This document shows positions 32,446 through 42,383 of a stretch of DNA of 64,000 bases, one piece after another. The notes beneath the pieces are model-generated. The model made no database searches. It worked only from the letters and a program-made list of their open reading frames with translations, and had not been told where the DNA came from. Both the position numbers and the translations under genes were made by a program. Within the stretch, counting starts at the first letter, position 1. Each line of letters opens with the position of its first letter. Location of the stretch: the NCBI GenBank assembly GCA_021404565.1, contig JAAWWF010000009.1:124001-188000 (forward strand), given 5' to 3'. This DNA comes from Roseivirga sp. (lineage in GTDB: Bacteria; Bacteroidota; Bacteroidia; Cytophagales; Cyclobacteriaceae).

Positions 32446-34869
32446 ATGATTAAGAACTACATCAAGGTGGCGATGCGAAGCTTATTGAAAAGCAAATTCT
32501 ACTCTCTGCTAAACATTACAGGCCTGGCGATTGGTATTGCCTCCTGTCTGATGATCCTACTTTTTGTAGCTGACGAGCTTAGCTACGATACTTACTACGA
32601 CAATTCTGAAAACACTTACAGGCTGACGATGGCCGGTGCTCTGAACGGTTCTGCCTTCGATCTTGCTGTGGTCGGTCCATCTGTCGGTAAAGCTTTGCTG
32701 GATGACTACCCTGAAGTAATCGATTTTGGCAGGTTCAGACAAAGAGGTTCCCCGTTTATTCGTTTTGGAGAGAATATTTTTAAGGAAGAAAAGTTCGTTT
32801 GGGCGGATCATTCCATTATTGATATTTTCGGTATCAACCTCGTTCAGGGTGATCCGGAAACGGCTCTGATAGCTCCCAAATCACTTGTGATGAGTGAAAC
32901 TGCCGCCAAAAAATACTTTGGTAATGCCGACCCTGTGGGACAGATTGTTGAGTTTGGCACAGCCAGGGACTATAAAGTCACGGGCGTCTACAAAGATATT
33001 CCTGACAATACGCACTTCGACTTTGACGTGCTAGGCTCTATGGAGACCCTGGATGAAGCCAAACAACCAATCTGGTTGAGTATGAACTTCCAGACCTATG
33101 TAGTGCTTACTCCCGGAGCTGACCTGGATAAAATGGCCGCTCAGTTTCCGGCAATGCTCAAAAAATATATTGGCCCGGAGGTAAAGCAGTTTATGAACAT
33201 GGAATGGGAGCAGATGGAGGAGAATGGCACCAATCTGGCTTTCGGTATGCAACCTGTTGCCGATATTCATTTATACTCCGACCTGCAGGCTGAACTGGAT
33301 GTAAACGGTGATATTGATTATGTATATATCTTCTCTGCCGTTGCGTTCTGTATTCTGCTAATCGCCTGTATCAATTTCATGAACCTCTCTACAGCGCGTT
33401 CGGCACACAGAGCGAAGGAGGTAGGTGTTAGAAAGGTATTGGGGTCTTTAAAAGCCCAGCTGATTTATCAGTTTTTAGCGGAGTCTATCCTGGTAAGTTT
33501 TATCTCCTTTGTGCTGGCGATAGGGCTGGCCTATATCTTGACACCCTTGTTCAATGATCTGGCAGACAAAACATTGAGTATTCCTTTTACAGACCCTGTC
33601 TTTATAGGTTTGTTTTTTGGAGGGGTGGTGATTGTAGGCCTGTTAGCAGGTAGCTACCCTGCTTTTTTCCTCTCGGCTTTCCAGCCGGTTAAGGTGCTGA
33701 AAGGCAGCCTTAGCAGCGGAATGAAAAGTGGTGCGTTGCGTAGCGTACTGGTAGTGGTGCAGTTCTGTACGTCTATCTTTCTGGTCATCGGTACACTGGT
33801 TATTTTAAATCAACTGGATTTCATCCAGAACAAGAACTTGGGTTTTGAGAAAGACCAGGTGATTATTGTAAATGATGCCTTCCTGGCTGCGGGTAATGTA
33901 AATGCATTGAAAACAGCTGTAGAAGCCTATCCTGAGGTTAAATCAGCTTCGTTAAGTGGTTTTTTGCCAACTCCCTCTAACAACAACATGAATGTCTTCC
34001 TTAAGGGAATTGTCCCTACACAGGAGAATCAGTACCTGATGAGTAGCTGGGTTGTAGACTATGAATATCTGGAAACACTTGGCATGGAAATTTCTGCAGG
34101 AAGAAATTTCTCCAGGGATTTTCCATCAGATTCTTTAGGCGTAATTTTGAACGAGGCTGCTGTAAAAGAGATGGGTTACGAGCCTAATGAGGCCATCGGT
34201 ACTACCATTGGCAATTTTGTAAATCTGGAAGGGGATATCCAGGGGCTGAAAGTCGTAGGTGTAGTAAGAGACTTCCATTATCAATCGCTCAGAAATAAAA
34301 TTGCCCCACTGATCATGCAGCTGGGCAACAGTTCGGGCTTGCTGAATATTAAGGTAAATACAGATAACTACCCGGCCCTCATTGCTAAGTTGGAAGACCA
34401 ATGGGCGAGCCTGGCACCCAGTCAGCCTTTCGAAACCTCCTTTTTGGATGTCCGCTTTGGTAGAATGTATGAAGAAGAGCAGCGCCTTGGTAAGATTTTC
34501 GGTGTATTTGCTACCCTCACTATCGTCATTGCCTGCCTGGGTCTGTTTGGTCTCGCGGCTTATACGGCCGAAAACAGAATTAAGGAAGTGGGTATCAGAA
34601 AAGTATTGGGAGCCAATGTCGGCCAACTCGTATACCTACTCTCTAAAGACATAGGAAAGCTGGTGGTGATAGCCTTCATTATTGGAGCTCCGCTGGCCTG
34701 GTATGCAATGAATACCTGGCTTCAGGGTTTTGAGTATCGTACGAGTATCGGCTGGACAATTTTTGCTCTTACAGCCGGTGGGTCACTGATGATTGCCCTT
34801 TTCACAATGAGCTATCAGTCGGTTAAGGCGGCTACCGGAAATCCGGTGAATTCATTGCGCAGTGAGTAG
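32446..34869 (+). CDS. MacB-like ABC transporter permease, second paralog
   Basis: Start ATG 32446 (MIKNYIKVAMRSLLKSKFYS) gives 807 residues; the ATG-equivalent codon at 32419 would add nine residues with no family match. Same layout as the preceding gene: N-terminal TM, MacB core, FtsX triple helix (YIFSAVAFCILLIACINFMN), second core and FtsX, ending NPVNSLRSE. The paralogs align along their full length (for example both have SYPAFFLSAF/LYPAFFLSAF and KEVGIRKVLGA), so they arose by duplication, but the terminator between them allows separate control. No ATPase nearby. Confidence 0.9.
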   Translation: MIKNYIKVAMRSLLKSKFYSLLNITGLAIGIASCLMILLFVADELSYDTYYDNSENTYRLTMAGALNGSAFDLAVVGPSVGKALLDDYPEVIDFGRFRQRGSPFIRFGENIFKEEKFVWADHSIIDIFGINLVQGDPETALIAPKSLVMSETAAKKYFGNADPVGQIVEFGTARDYKVTGVYKDIPDNTHFDFDVLGSMETLDEAKQPIWLSMNFQTYVVLTPGADLDKMAAQFPAMLKKYIGPEVKQFMNMEWEQMEENGTNLAFGMQPVADIHLYSDLQAELDVNGDIDYVYIFSAVAFCILLIACINFMNLSTARSAHRAKEVGVRKVLGSLKAQLIYQFLAESILVSFISFVLAIGLAYILTPLFNDLADKTLSIPFTDPVFIGLFFGGVVIVGLLAGSYPAFFLSAFQPVKVLKGSLSSGMKSGALRSVLVVVQFCTSIFLVIGTLVILNQLDFIQNKNLGFEKDQVIIVNDAFLAAGNVNALKTAVEAYPEVKSASLSGFLPTPSNNNMNVFLKGIVPTQENQYLMSSWVVDYEYLETLGMEISAGRNFSRDFPSDSLGVILNEAAVKEMGYEPNEAIGTTIGNFVNLEGDIQGLKVVGVVRDFHYQSLRNKIAPLIMQLGNSSGLLNIKVNTDNYPALIAKLEDQWASLAPSQPFETSFLDVRFGRMYEEEQRLGKIFGVFATLTIVIACLGLFGLAAYTAENRIKEVGIRKVLGANVGQLVYLLSKDIGKLVVIAFIIGAPLAWYAMNTWLQGFEYRTSIGWTIFALTAGGSLMIALFTMSYQSVKAATGNPVNSLRSE

Positions 34870-34890
34870 CGATGCCATTTGAAATAATTG

Positions 34891-34924
34891 AAAAAGCAGT
34901 TCTAAAAGGGACTGCTTTTTTTTA
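34891..34924 (+). terminator. Terminator after the second MacB-like permease
   Basis: AAAAAGCAGTTC/GGACTGCTTTTT 12-bp stem (one wobble) with 6-nt loop, then TTTTATT. Confidence 0.85.
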
Positions 34925-34981
34925 TTATAGCCCAGGGAAAACGAATTTTGTCCGTTATACTCAGGGTCGTTTAGTTATAAA

Positions 34982-35989
34982 TTGAAAAAGGTCAGGCATT
35001 TACCACTCATTTTACTAGTGTTGGGTACGCTCATCTCCTATGCGAGTATCTGGGTTTCTCCTGCCACATTTAAGCTGGCCGGTGCCATACCTTTTTTCAT
35101 TCCCGTCTTTCTGATACTCAACCTGGTCGCCTTTATTGCCTTTATATACAAACGTTCACTGAAAGTACTGATCCCGATAGGTGGACTTATTCTGGGCTAT
35201 CCATTTATCATGGCCAGTTTTGCTACGAATTCGGCAGGAGCTGGAGAGGGTAGGTCTTTTTCGGTTATGAGCTATAATGTAAAAGGCTTTGTCAGCGCTA
35301 AAGCGACCCGGAGTGGAGAAATGTTTGATCATATCAGGCACATTGACGCGGATATAAATTGTTTTCAGGAATTCTACAACCGTGCCAGTTATATACAGAA
35401 AACCAGAAATAGGGGTAAGTATAGCTTCGTGCATGATCGAAGAACATCAAAACTGGCCATTTCATCAAAATTTCCAATAGTCAAACATGGCCTCTTGTTT
35501 CCGAATCAGCGATATAACAATATTATGTTTGCAGATATCGTGCTGGGAAGGGGAGATACACTCAGAGTATACAATGCTCACCTCCAATCCATGGGTATTA
35601 CCCATACAAACCCTGAATACTATGATGATTTGGTCTCTGAGTATGATGACGCTAAAGCCAAATTTCTAAAAGGAGCTGCCATAAGAGCCAACCAGATTTC
35701 TGTTTTGTTGGAGCATGCCGTGGACTGTCCATACCCTATACTGATTGCAGGTGATTTTAATGACGTACCCTATAGCTATAACTACTTCAGGGTAAGAAGT
35801 AGGTTTTCAAATGCTTTTGAAGAAGCAGGCTCGGGCTTCGGGTTTACCTACAATGGAGATCTGCCATTTCTAAGAATTGACAACCAGTTTTTTAATGACG
35901 ATCTGCAGGTTCATTCCTTTGAAACTATTGACTCCACTGACTACTCCGATCACCACCCAATCCTAGGTATTTATTCAATAAGTGACTAA
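34982..35989 (+). CDS. Endonuclease/exonuclease/phosphatase (EEP) family membrane protein
   Basis: The start is a TTG at 34982 (LKKVRHLPLILLVLGTLISY...); the next Met codon lies after the transmembrane part, so TTG is the best choice. Two or three N-terminal helices (residues about 5-85) anchor the protein. The EEP domain follows: FSVMSYNVKGF (catalytic Asn), DINCFQEFYN (catalytic Glu), YNAHLQSMG, LIAGDFNDVP (Asp and Asn), and SDHHPILGI (Asp-His). All catalytic motifs are present. Members cleave nucleic acids or phosphoesters of lipids; the membrane anchor makes a lipid or extracytoplasmic substrate plausible. Confidence 0.87.
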   Translation: MKKVRHLPLILLVLGTLISYASIWVSPATFKLAGAIPFFIPVFLILNLVAFIAFIYKRSLKVLIPIGGLILGYPFIMASFATNSAGAGEGRSFSVMSYNVKGFVSAKATRSGEMFDHIRHIDADINCFQEFYNRASYIQKTRNRGKYSFVHDRRTSKLAISSKFPIVKHGLLFPNQRYNNIMFADIVLGRGDTLRVYNAHLQSMGITHTNPEYYDDLVSEYDDAKAKFLKGAAIRANQISVLLEHAVDCPYPILIAGDFNDVPYSYNYFRVRSRFSNAFEEAGSGFGFTYNGDLPFLRIDNQFFNDDLQVHSFETIDSTDYSDHHPILGIYSISD

Positions 35990-36012
35990 TTTATGCCCTT
36001 AACTGTGTGTGT

Positions 36013-36207
36013 ATGTCAGTGAGCGGAACTCTTAAAAGATCCAGAAGTGAGAAAATACTTGCCGGAGTCTGTGGCGGTATAGCACGTTGGCTGGGCTGGG
36101 ATGTTATGACAGTAAGAGTCCTTTATGTTCTTACTTCAGTTTTCACAGCGGCCTTTCCCGGTACTATTGTTTATATCATCTTATGGGTAGTAATGCCCGA
36201 AGAGTAA
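36013..36207 (+). CDS. PspC domain protein, 64 residues
   Basis: MSVSGTLKRSRSEKILAGVC followed by GGIARWLGWDVMTVRVLYVL is the PspC start, and FPGTIVYIILWVVMPEE its typical end. PspC-type proteins are small inner-membrane proteins linked to envelope stress. ATG 36013 is preferred over GTG 36007. It lies 23 bp after the EEP gene and 43 bp before the lipoprotein gene, so the four genes 34982-39255 may be one operon. Confidence 0.92.
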   Translation: MSVSGTLKRSRSEKILAGVCGGIARWLGWDVMTVRVLYVLTSVFTAAFPGTIVYIILWVVMPEE

Positions 36208-36250
36208 TTGCTGATAAAAAGATTTATAATTTTTCTAAACCTGTTAGTCT

Positions 36251-37876
36251 ATGAAAAGAGGCTTATTTAAGAATTTTTTGGTCCTGCTCGTTATTATTGG
36301 ATTGGTTTCCGCCTGTAACCTGAGCTACTTCGAGGATGCGGAATTTGGCGATTTTGTGTGGGACGCATCACTGGCCGTGCCTATTGGTGAAATTACTTAT
36401 TCCATAGATGAGTTGTTTGACGAACTTAATGATGCAGGAGCTCAGGTCGGTGTAAACAATGAGAATATTGTTACCCTCAGCTATACGGAGGCGCTTCAGT
36501 CCCAGACCGCATCGGCTTTCATGACGGTACTGGATCAGAATTTCACAGGCAATGTTGTAGCAGGTGTAAATATCAATAACCCGGGAGTTGGAACCACGGT
36601 ACAAGTTGATCAGAGTTTCGAGTTTACGCTGTCTCAGCGAAATTCAGAAGAATATGATAGCATCCTTTTTACAAGTGGAAATTTTGATATCGAATTCAGT
36701 TCCGATTTTGATGCTACCATAGACTTTACGCTCAATGTAAACTCTCTGATTAATAAGACCACCGGAGATCCCTTGTCCATTACCGGAACACTTTCCCCTT
36801 CGGGTCCCACCTTTACCTCCAATAATAACCTTGGCGATTTCAAAGGTGATTTTACCAAAGATGGCTCAGGTAATACAGCCACTAATAAAGTAGTAGTTGA
36901 TTTCACCTATGATATCACGGTAGAACCTACTTCGGTTGTTAACAGTACAGACAAAGTAGACTTTACTATGACCCTGACCAATGCTGAGTTTGAGACGGTA
37001 TTTGGAGATGTAGGGACTCAGGGTCTTGATGTGAACTTTCAGGTGGTAAACCTGGATTTCTTCAGAGACTTTGATGCAGGAGGAATCACCTTTACCGACC
37101 CTGTTTTCAAGTTTGTCTTCGAAAACGGTTTTGGCTTCCCTCTGGGAATAGACTTTAAGAACATTACTGCTATTGGAAATGAAGGTCAGATAGTTCCTTT
37201 GTCCGGTACCGCAACCGCTGAACCGACCGTGCTTAGCGCGCCAACCATAGACAATATAGGAACCATCGAAACGACTAACTTCGAATTGAATTCTGCCAAT
37301 TCCAATATTGCAGACTTGTTGTCATCTCAACCCAGGAAGGTGATCATGGAAGTGAATGCCTCCACTAATCCTGCAAACGGACCGGATCAATACAATTTTG
37401 TAGATACCTCCAGTCTGTTGGATGTTAGTGTTCAGGTGGATTTACCGCTGATAGCTAATATCAACAACCTTGTGGCAGAGGAGTCTATGGACTTCAACAA
37501 CGGAACAGACCTGGAAGAAGCTAAGAAACTGTTGCTTCGGGTCATCACAGAAAACGAATTGCCTTTGGGAGGTAATATAGAGCTGCAGTTCCAGGATGCC
37601 GCTAACAATGTGGTTTTCACAGTCACGGAAAGACCAGTATTTGCAGCCGCGCCTATCGCTTCAGGAGACAGAACTACAGATGTAGCTACAACCAGCGTAG
37701 ATGTCGAATTTTCTAACGAAGATATTCGGGCAATAGAAAATGCTACCAAAATCAGGGTATTGGTAAGGCTGGCAACTACAGATGCAGCTTCGGGTAATTC
37801 TGTGAAATTTTTTAATGACTACGAACTTAAAATCAAGTTAGCTGCCCAGGCTGATGTTGAGATAGGAGCAAACTAA
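36251..37876 (+). CDS. Large lipoprotein paired with a DUF5723 protein
   Basis: This 541-residue protein has a lipoprotein signal (FLVLLVIIGLVSACNLSYFE, lipobox VSAC). The mature protein is rich in Asp, Asn, Thr and Val, with beta-strand patterns throughout (for example VVDFTYDITVEPTS, VDFTMTLTNAEF) and few Cys or Lys, as in cell-surface beta-sandwich proteins of Bacteroidota. No named domain. Its stop overlaps the start of the DUF5723 gene by one base, so translation is coupled and the two products likely work together in the outer membrane. Confidence 0.7.
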   Translation: MKRGLFKNFLVLLVIIGLVSACNLSYFEDAEFGDFVWDASLAVPIGEITYSIDELFDELNDAGAQVGVNNENIVTLSYTEALQSQTASAFMTVLDQNFTGNVVAGVNINNPGVGTTVQVDQSFEFTLSQRNSEEYDSILFTSGNFDIEFSSDFDATIDFTLNVNSLINKTTGDPLSITGTLSPSGPTFTSNNNLGDFKGDFTKDGSGNTATNKVVVDFTYDITVEPTSVVNSTDKVDFTMTLTNAEFETVFGDVGTQGLDVNFQVVNLDFFRDFDAGGITFTDPVFKFVFENGFGFPLGIDFKNITAIGNEGQIVPLSGTATAEPTVLSAPTIDNIGTIETTNFELNSANSNIADLLSSQPRKVIMEVNASTNPANGPDQYNFVDTSSLLDVSVQVDLPLIANINNLVAEESMDFNNGTDLEEAKKLLLRVITENELPLGGNIELQFQDAANNVVFTVTERPVFAAAPIASGDRTTDVATTSVDVEFSNEDIRAIENATKIRVLVRLATTDAASGNSVKFFNDYELKIKLAAQADVEIGAN

Positions 37877-39255
37877 TGAGTGCCATGACCAGAAAACTAA
37901 TCATTTTTTCATTCGCTATGGCCCTGACAGTCTCGGTCAATGCGCAAGCTTATTTTTCCTATTACCAGCTCCGCGAATTAGTGCCTCAAACACAAAGTTT
38001 GCAGCCGGCCTTTATACCCAATAACTCATTCACTGCGGCCATGCCCGGTTTGAATATGGGTCTGTCTCTCGATTCTGATTTTAAGCTACAAGATTTACTG
38101 GCCAAAGAAACCGGCAGTATTGATTATGCTATCGACTTTGATGTATTGCTTGCAGCAGCTCAGGATGTCAATCAGCTAAACCTGGATGTTACCTCGAACC
38201 TTTTCCACTTTGGACTAAAAACGAAGAAGGGAGCGTTTTCTCTTTTTGGTAATGTACGGGCCACCGTGCATCTTCAATACGACCGCGAGTTCATGGATTT
38301 TCTGGCAAATGGAAATGCCAACAGAATAGGAGAGACTATCGACTTTGGAGGTACCCGGTTAATGGCGAATTCCTATCATGAAATTGGCCTGGGTTATACA
38401 AGACAGTTTTTGGGGGAAAGACTTACCCTGGGAGGACGGGTAAAGCAGGTTACCGGACTTTTTCATGCCTCACTGGCGGAGGGAGCTACCGGGAGCATAA
38501 CTACTGCTGCTGATGACTTTAGCTGGCAAATAGCTGTTCAGAATGGTACTGCCAATACCGCTGGTCTGGACCTTTTCCTTAACGATCAGGATTACCCCGA
38601 TAATGCCTTGCAAGACTACCTCATTTCCAACGACAACAGCACTTTGGCCTTTGATTTCGGTGCGAAATTTAAACTCTTTAAGTGGCTGCACCTGGAAGCC
38701 GCTGTGAATGATATAGGAACCATTACCTATAAGGAACAACCCAGAAACTATAATACACAGGATGCTACGGTAAACTTCAGTGGGGTTCAGCTCAGGGGTA
38801 TCGAAAACTCAGGAGATGTGTTCAGAGATAGCCTTGAAAGTAAATTCACTTCCGATGAGACACAAAGACAGTTTACCACTGATCTGACGATGAGGACCTA
38901 TTTGTCTGCATCCCTCTTTTTAGGAGAAAGAAACCGTTTTACGGTAATGGCTTTCAATAACCACGTGTTTGACGAGATCGACCCTTCTTATGCGGTGGCC
39001 TACAACCATTCTGTAAAGAAATTTACTTTTGGTTTGCTCGGTAGCTATAGAGGGAATGGGAATGAGCTGAATATTGGTGCTAACATAGCCTCAGATATAG
39101 GTCCTGTTCAGCTTTATCTGGCACTTGATAATGCCCTGGCAACCAATCGTCCAGAGCAATACTCTAAGGCAGATATCAGGTTTGGTATCAATCTTATGTT
39201 TGGCTATAAAAAATGGGCTAATAAGAGTGATATTGTAGACCTGGACGAACTCTAG
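37876..39255 (+). CDS. DUF5723 outer-membrane protein
   Basis: This 459-residue protein has a signal peptide (IIFSFAMALTVSVNAQA) and the DUF5723 start YQLRELVPQTQSLQPAFIPN. The rest alternates strands with aromatic residues (FHFGLKTKKGAFSLFGNVRA, YHEIGLGYTRQFLGERLTLG, RFTVMAFNNHVFDEIDP) as in a beta-barrel, ending LMFGYKKWANKSDIVDLDEL. The family is common in Bacteroidota and its function is unknown. The last four bases (CTAG, 39252-39255) also hold the stop codon of the convergent exporter gene. Confidence 0.82.
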   Translation: MSAMTRKLIIFSFAMALTVSVNAQAYFSYYQLRELVPQTQSLQPAFIPNNSFTAAMPGLNMGLSLDSDFKLQDLLAKETGSIDYAIDFDVLLAAAQDVNQLNLDVTSNLFHFGLKTKKGAFSLFGNVRATVHLQYDREFMDFLANGNANRIGETIDFGGTRLMANSYHEIGLGYTRQFLGERLTLGGRVKQVTGLFHASLAEGATGSITTAADDFSWQIAVQNGTANTAGLDLFLNDQDYPDNALQDYLISNDNSTLAFDFGAKFKLFKWLHLEAAVNDIGTITYKEQPRNYNTQDATVNFSGVQLRGIENSGDVFRDSLESKFTSDETQRQFTTDLTMRTYLSASLFLGERNRFTVMAFNNHVFDEIDPSYAVAYNHSVKKFTFGLLGSYRGNGNELNIGANIASDIGPVQLYLALDNALATNRPEQYSKADIRFGINLMFGYKKWANKSDIVDLDEL

Positions 39256-41501
39256 CGCCTGCTTGTCCGATGTAGTAGTACCGGTAGCAAGAGCAAATCA
39301 GCCAGCAACGCTGCCCCCAATGTAGTGCAGACAAAGAACCCGATGTAATAGGTTGCTGAAAAGCCTGAATTCAGGAAAATTGCAAATCCTGCAAAAAGAA
39401 CAATTGAAGTGAGAATGATACTTTTCCCGGTAGAGAGGAAAGTACGTTTAATGGCATAAATATTCTGTCGTCCTTTCCGTTTTTCCAGAACATACCTGCT
39501 TATAAAGTGGATGCTGTCGTCTACGGCTATCCCAAAAGCAACACTGAATATAATAGCGGTTGAAAGGTTCAGGTCTACTTTCATCAAACCCATGAGTGCT
39601 CCTACTACCAGCAACGGAATCAGATTAGGAAGTATGGAAATAAATGTCAATCTGATATCTCGTGTCAACACGAGAATGAAAAGGGCAATGACACCTACAG
39701 CAATGAGCAGACCATTTAAAATGGCCCGGACATTGAATGAATTTGTTTTGTCAATGAGATATGAAGTACCCGTTAGCCTAAATTTGACACCTTGACTGTT
39801 TTGGGGACCGAACTTTGAAAGCAATGCCTCATTTTTTATGGTGGCAATAGCACTGCCTAAATCCCGGCATCTTCCATTAATCCGCCATGTTACCCCGTCT
39901 TCTGACCCAACTACATTCCGAATGTCTCGTAGCTTTGAGGAATTGAAAAGCCTTTTAACCCTATTGATATCGTTGACTGTAGGGAGAGCATAGGCTGAAG
40001 TTGCTCCACCCTTAAGTGCCTGGTTCAGAGATTTGATTAGAGTAAGAGGAGATTGAAGGTGTTTCACTCCATGGTCCGTTTCAAGAAATTTATGCAGCTC
40101 ATCCAGGGTATTGAGCATGTCTGCTGAAAATAAATCTTCTCCTTTCGACAGCTCCATTGTTAGCTCAAATGGTTTGTAACCATCGTACTGCTCGTCAAAG
40201 AAAACGACCGGTGCGGCCAATGGATCATCTCGCTCAACGCCTACCAGTATAGAAGTATTTTCCTGAACCTGAAATGCAACCCAAAGGCTCATCAGACTCA
40301 ACAAAACGGAGCAAACTAAAATCTGAATCTTATGACGCATCACCCAGATGAACAGACCGGGAAGTAATCGTGTCCAAAAGCTGCCTGGTTGACGAGATGA
40401 GTTTACCGGCTTACCCATGATCGCCAATAGGCAAGGAATGAGGCTGAAAGCGATGATGTATGCCAGCATGATGCCTATGCCTGTATAGAGCCCAAAATCA
40501 CGAATAGGCTTTATAGGAAGAATGATCAGGGTGAGGAAGCCTATTGCCGTGGTGAGTGATGTAAGGAGAGTAGCAAACCCTACCTCTTTAAATGATAGAC
40601 TCAGGGCTTTGGAAACAGGCATGTCGGCCCTGACGAGCTCATTGAATTTGTTGCAGAAATGAATAATGTCGGACATAGAAACAATCAAGAGGATGGGGGG
40701 AACGATCACCATCATTACGTCCAGTTCTTTACCCACAATGGCATAAAGGCCCATGTTCCAAATCGTTGTAATCAGCAGGGCCAGCATCGGCATCCATACT
40801 CCTCGGGCTGTTTTGAAAAGAAGGGCCAGCGTGACCACCACCATAACCATAGCCGCTATCAGATTAAAGCTGAGGTCTTTTTCCAGGCGAACAACAAATT
40901 CATCCTGAGCCTGAACCTTCCCTGAAGTAATGAAATTGTCAAAGCCCTGAGCTTCCAGGTAAGCCTTGTACTTTCGGTAAAAGCTGTCAGCATCCGCTTT
41001 AAGCGGAAAGAACTGGTGTCTGACTACTAAGCCAACAGAAGCCTTGTCATGCGCAATAAACTGACCGTTCAGCATGCGGTCCGACCTGACCTTTAGTGAA
41101 TCAAGACCCGATCCGGGCCGGTATAGAGAAACCCGGTTGAGACCAAAGGGAGTCACCTGCCATCTGTAGTAATTAGTTGGTGATAACACCTCTACAACTT
41201 CAGGCCAGGATTTCAATTCATGGGTAAGTTTATCGATGCGTTCCAGAAAGGTGCTGCTGTAAATCTCTTTGTCAAACACAGCCAGATAGAGAAAGTCATC
41301 GTGCATGCCAAATTCCTCTGTTATGCGCTCATAATAAGCCAGGTCCGGATCACCGGAAGGAAAGAAGGTGTTAAAATCGTAATTGAATTTCAGGTTATGG
41401 AGTTGAAAAGCCAGCAGTACAGTGACCACTCCCATGACAATCAGTCCATAAATTCCGTTTTTTTTACTCACCGTAGAGGCCTTAGGTCTCAAAGATAACA
41501 A
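39252..41501 (-). CDS. RND/MMPL superfamily exporter
   Basis: This 749-residue membrane protein has two halves, each with a TM helix, a periplasmic domain and a bundle of five TM helices: the first after YNFDTFFPSGDPDLAYYERI, with VPPILLIVSMSDIIHFCNKF; the second with SVAFGIAVDDSIHFISRYVL (Asp residues in the proton relay). It has the length and the IAVDDSIHF motif of the hopanoid/lipid-type MMPL exporters rather than of AcrB. The substrate is probably hydrophobic, but no pathway gene is adjacent. It is divergent from thyA. Confidence 0.9.
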   Translation of the reverse strand: MLSLRPKASTVSKKNGIYGLIVMGVVTVLLAFQLHNLKFNYDFNTFFPSGDPDLAYYERITEEFGMHDDFLYLAVFDKEIYSSTFLERIDKLTHELKSWPEVVEVLSPTNYYRWQVTPFGLNRVSLYRPGSGLDSLKVRSDRMLNGQFIAHDKASVGLVVRHQFFPLKADADSFYRKYKAYLEAQGFDNFITSGKVQAQDEFVVRLEKDLSFNLIAAMVMVVVTLALLFKTARGVWMPMLALLITTIWNMGLYAIVGKELDVMMVIVPPILLIVSMSDIIHFCNKFNELVRADMPVSKALSLSFKEVGFATLLTSLTTAIGFLTLIILPIKPIRDFGLYTGIGIMLAYIIAFSLIPCLLAIMGKPVNSSRQPGSFWTRLLPGLFIWVMRHKIQILVCSVLLSLMSLWVAFQVQENTSILVGVERDDPLAAPVVFFDEQYDGYKPFELTMELSKGEDLFSADMLNTLDELHKFLETDHGVKHLQSPLTLIKSLNQALKGGATSAYALPTVNDINRVKRLFNSSKLRDIRNVVGSEDGVTWRINGRCRDLGSAIATIKNEALLSKFGPQNSQGVKFRLTGTSYLIDKTNSFNVRAILNGLLIAVGVIALFILVLTRDIRLTFISILPNLIPLLVVGALMGLMKVDLNLSTAIIFSVAFGIAVDDSIHFISRYVLEKRKGRQNIYAIKRTFLSTGKSIILTSIVLFAGFAIFLNSGFSATYYIGFFVCTTLGAALLADLLLLPVLLHRTSRR

Positions 41502-41588
41502 TCAAAAACTTCATGAACTGTCTTCGCTTTGCCATGAAATTTGCATTAATTTGAATCAATTTTCCGGCAGCAAAAAGACGATTTGACT

Positions 41589-42383
41589 ATGAAGCAGTAT
41601 CATGACCTGATGAAGCATATTTTAGATAATGGTGTAGTGAAGCAGGATAGAACTGGTACTGGTACCAAAAGCGTCTTTGGCTATCAAATGCGCTTCGATC
41701 TGGCCGAGGGCTTTCCGGTAGTCACCACCAAAAAGCTACACCTCAGGTCTATTATCCATGAGCTTCTGTGGTTTCTGCAAGGAGATACCAATATTAAATA
41801 CCTGAGGGAAAACGGAGTCAGAATCTGGGACGAATGGGCTGATAAGCAAGGTGATCTGGGACCGGTGTATGGTTACCAATGGAGAAATTGGCCTGCCGGG
41901 GATGGTGGTACCATTGATCAGATCAGCAAGGTAGTTAACCAGATTAAGAATAACCCCGACTCAAGAAGGTTGATTGTAAGTGCCTGGAATGTAGCTGATG
42001 TAGATAACATGGCTTTGCCTCCCTGCCATGCATTCTTTCAGTTTTATGTGGCCGATGGTAAGCTTTCATGCCAGTTGTATCAGCGCAGTGCGGATGTGTT
42101 TTTGGGAGTACCTTTCAATATTGCCTCTTATGCACTGCTGGTGTTGATGATGGCTCAGGTATGCGATCTTGAGCCGGGAGAGTTCGTTCACACTTTTGGC
42201 GATGCACATCTCTACTCCAATCATATGGAGCAGGCAGAATTACAACTTTCCAGAGACTTCAGACCTCTGCCAACAATGAAAATCAACCCTGACGTAAAGA
42301 ATATTTTCGACTTTAAATTCGAAGATTTTGAGCTTCTGGGTTATGAGCCACACCCACATATCAAAGCTGCGGTGGCAGTATAG
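41589..42383 (+). CDS. thyA: Thymidylate synthase
   Basis: This 264-residue enzyme makes dTMP from dUMP using methylene-tetrahydrofolate. It has [18 protein letters not shown] at the phosphate-binding site, the catalytic Cys146 in [32 protein letters not shown] and the C-terminal PHIKAAVAV; length and Cys position equal those of E. coli ThyA. The start is ATG 41589; a TTG six bases earlier is not needed. No folA follows; instead the gene overlaps the 3' end of a pabC-like gene by 23 bp, tail to tail. Confidence 0.98.
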   Translation: MKQYHDLMKHILDNGVVKQDRTGTGTKSVFGYQMRFDLAEGFPVVTTKKLHLRSIIHELLWFLQGDTNIKYLRENGVRIWDEWADKQGDLGPVYGYQWRNWPAGDGGTIDQISKVVNQIKNNPDSRRLIVSAWNVADVDNMALPPCHAFFQFYVADGKLSCQLYQRSADVFLGVPFNIASYALLVLMMAQVCDLEPGEFVHTFGDAHLYSNHMEQAELQLSRDFRPLPTMKINPDVKNIFDFKFEDFELLGYEPHPHIKAAVAV

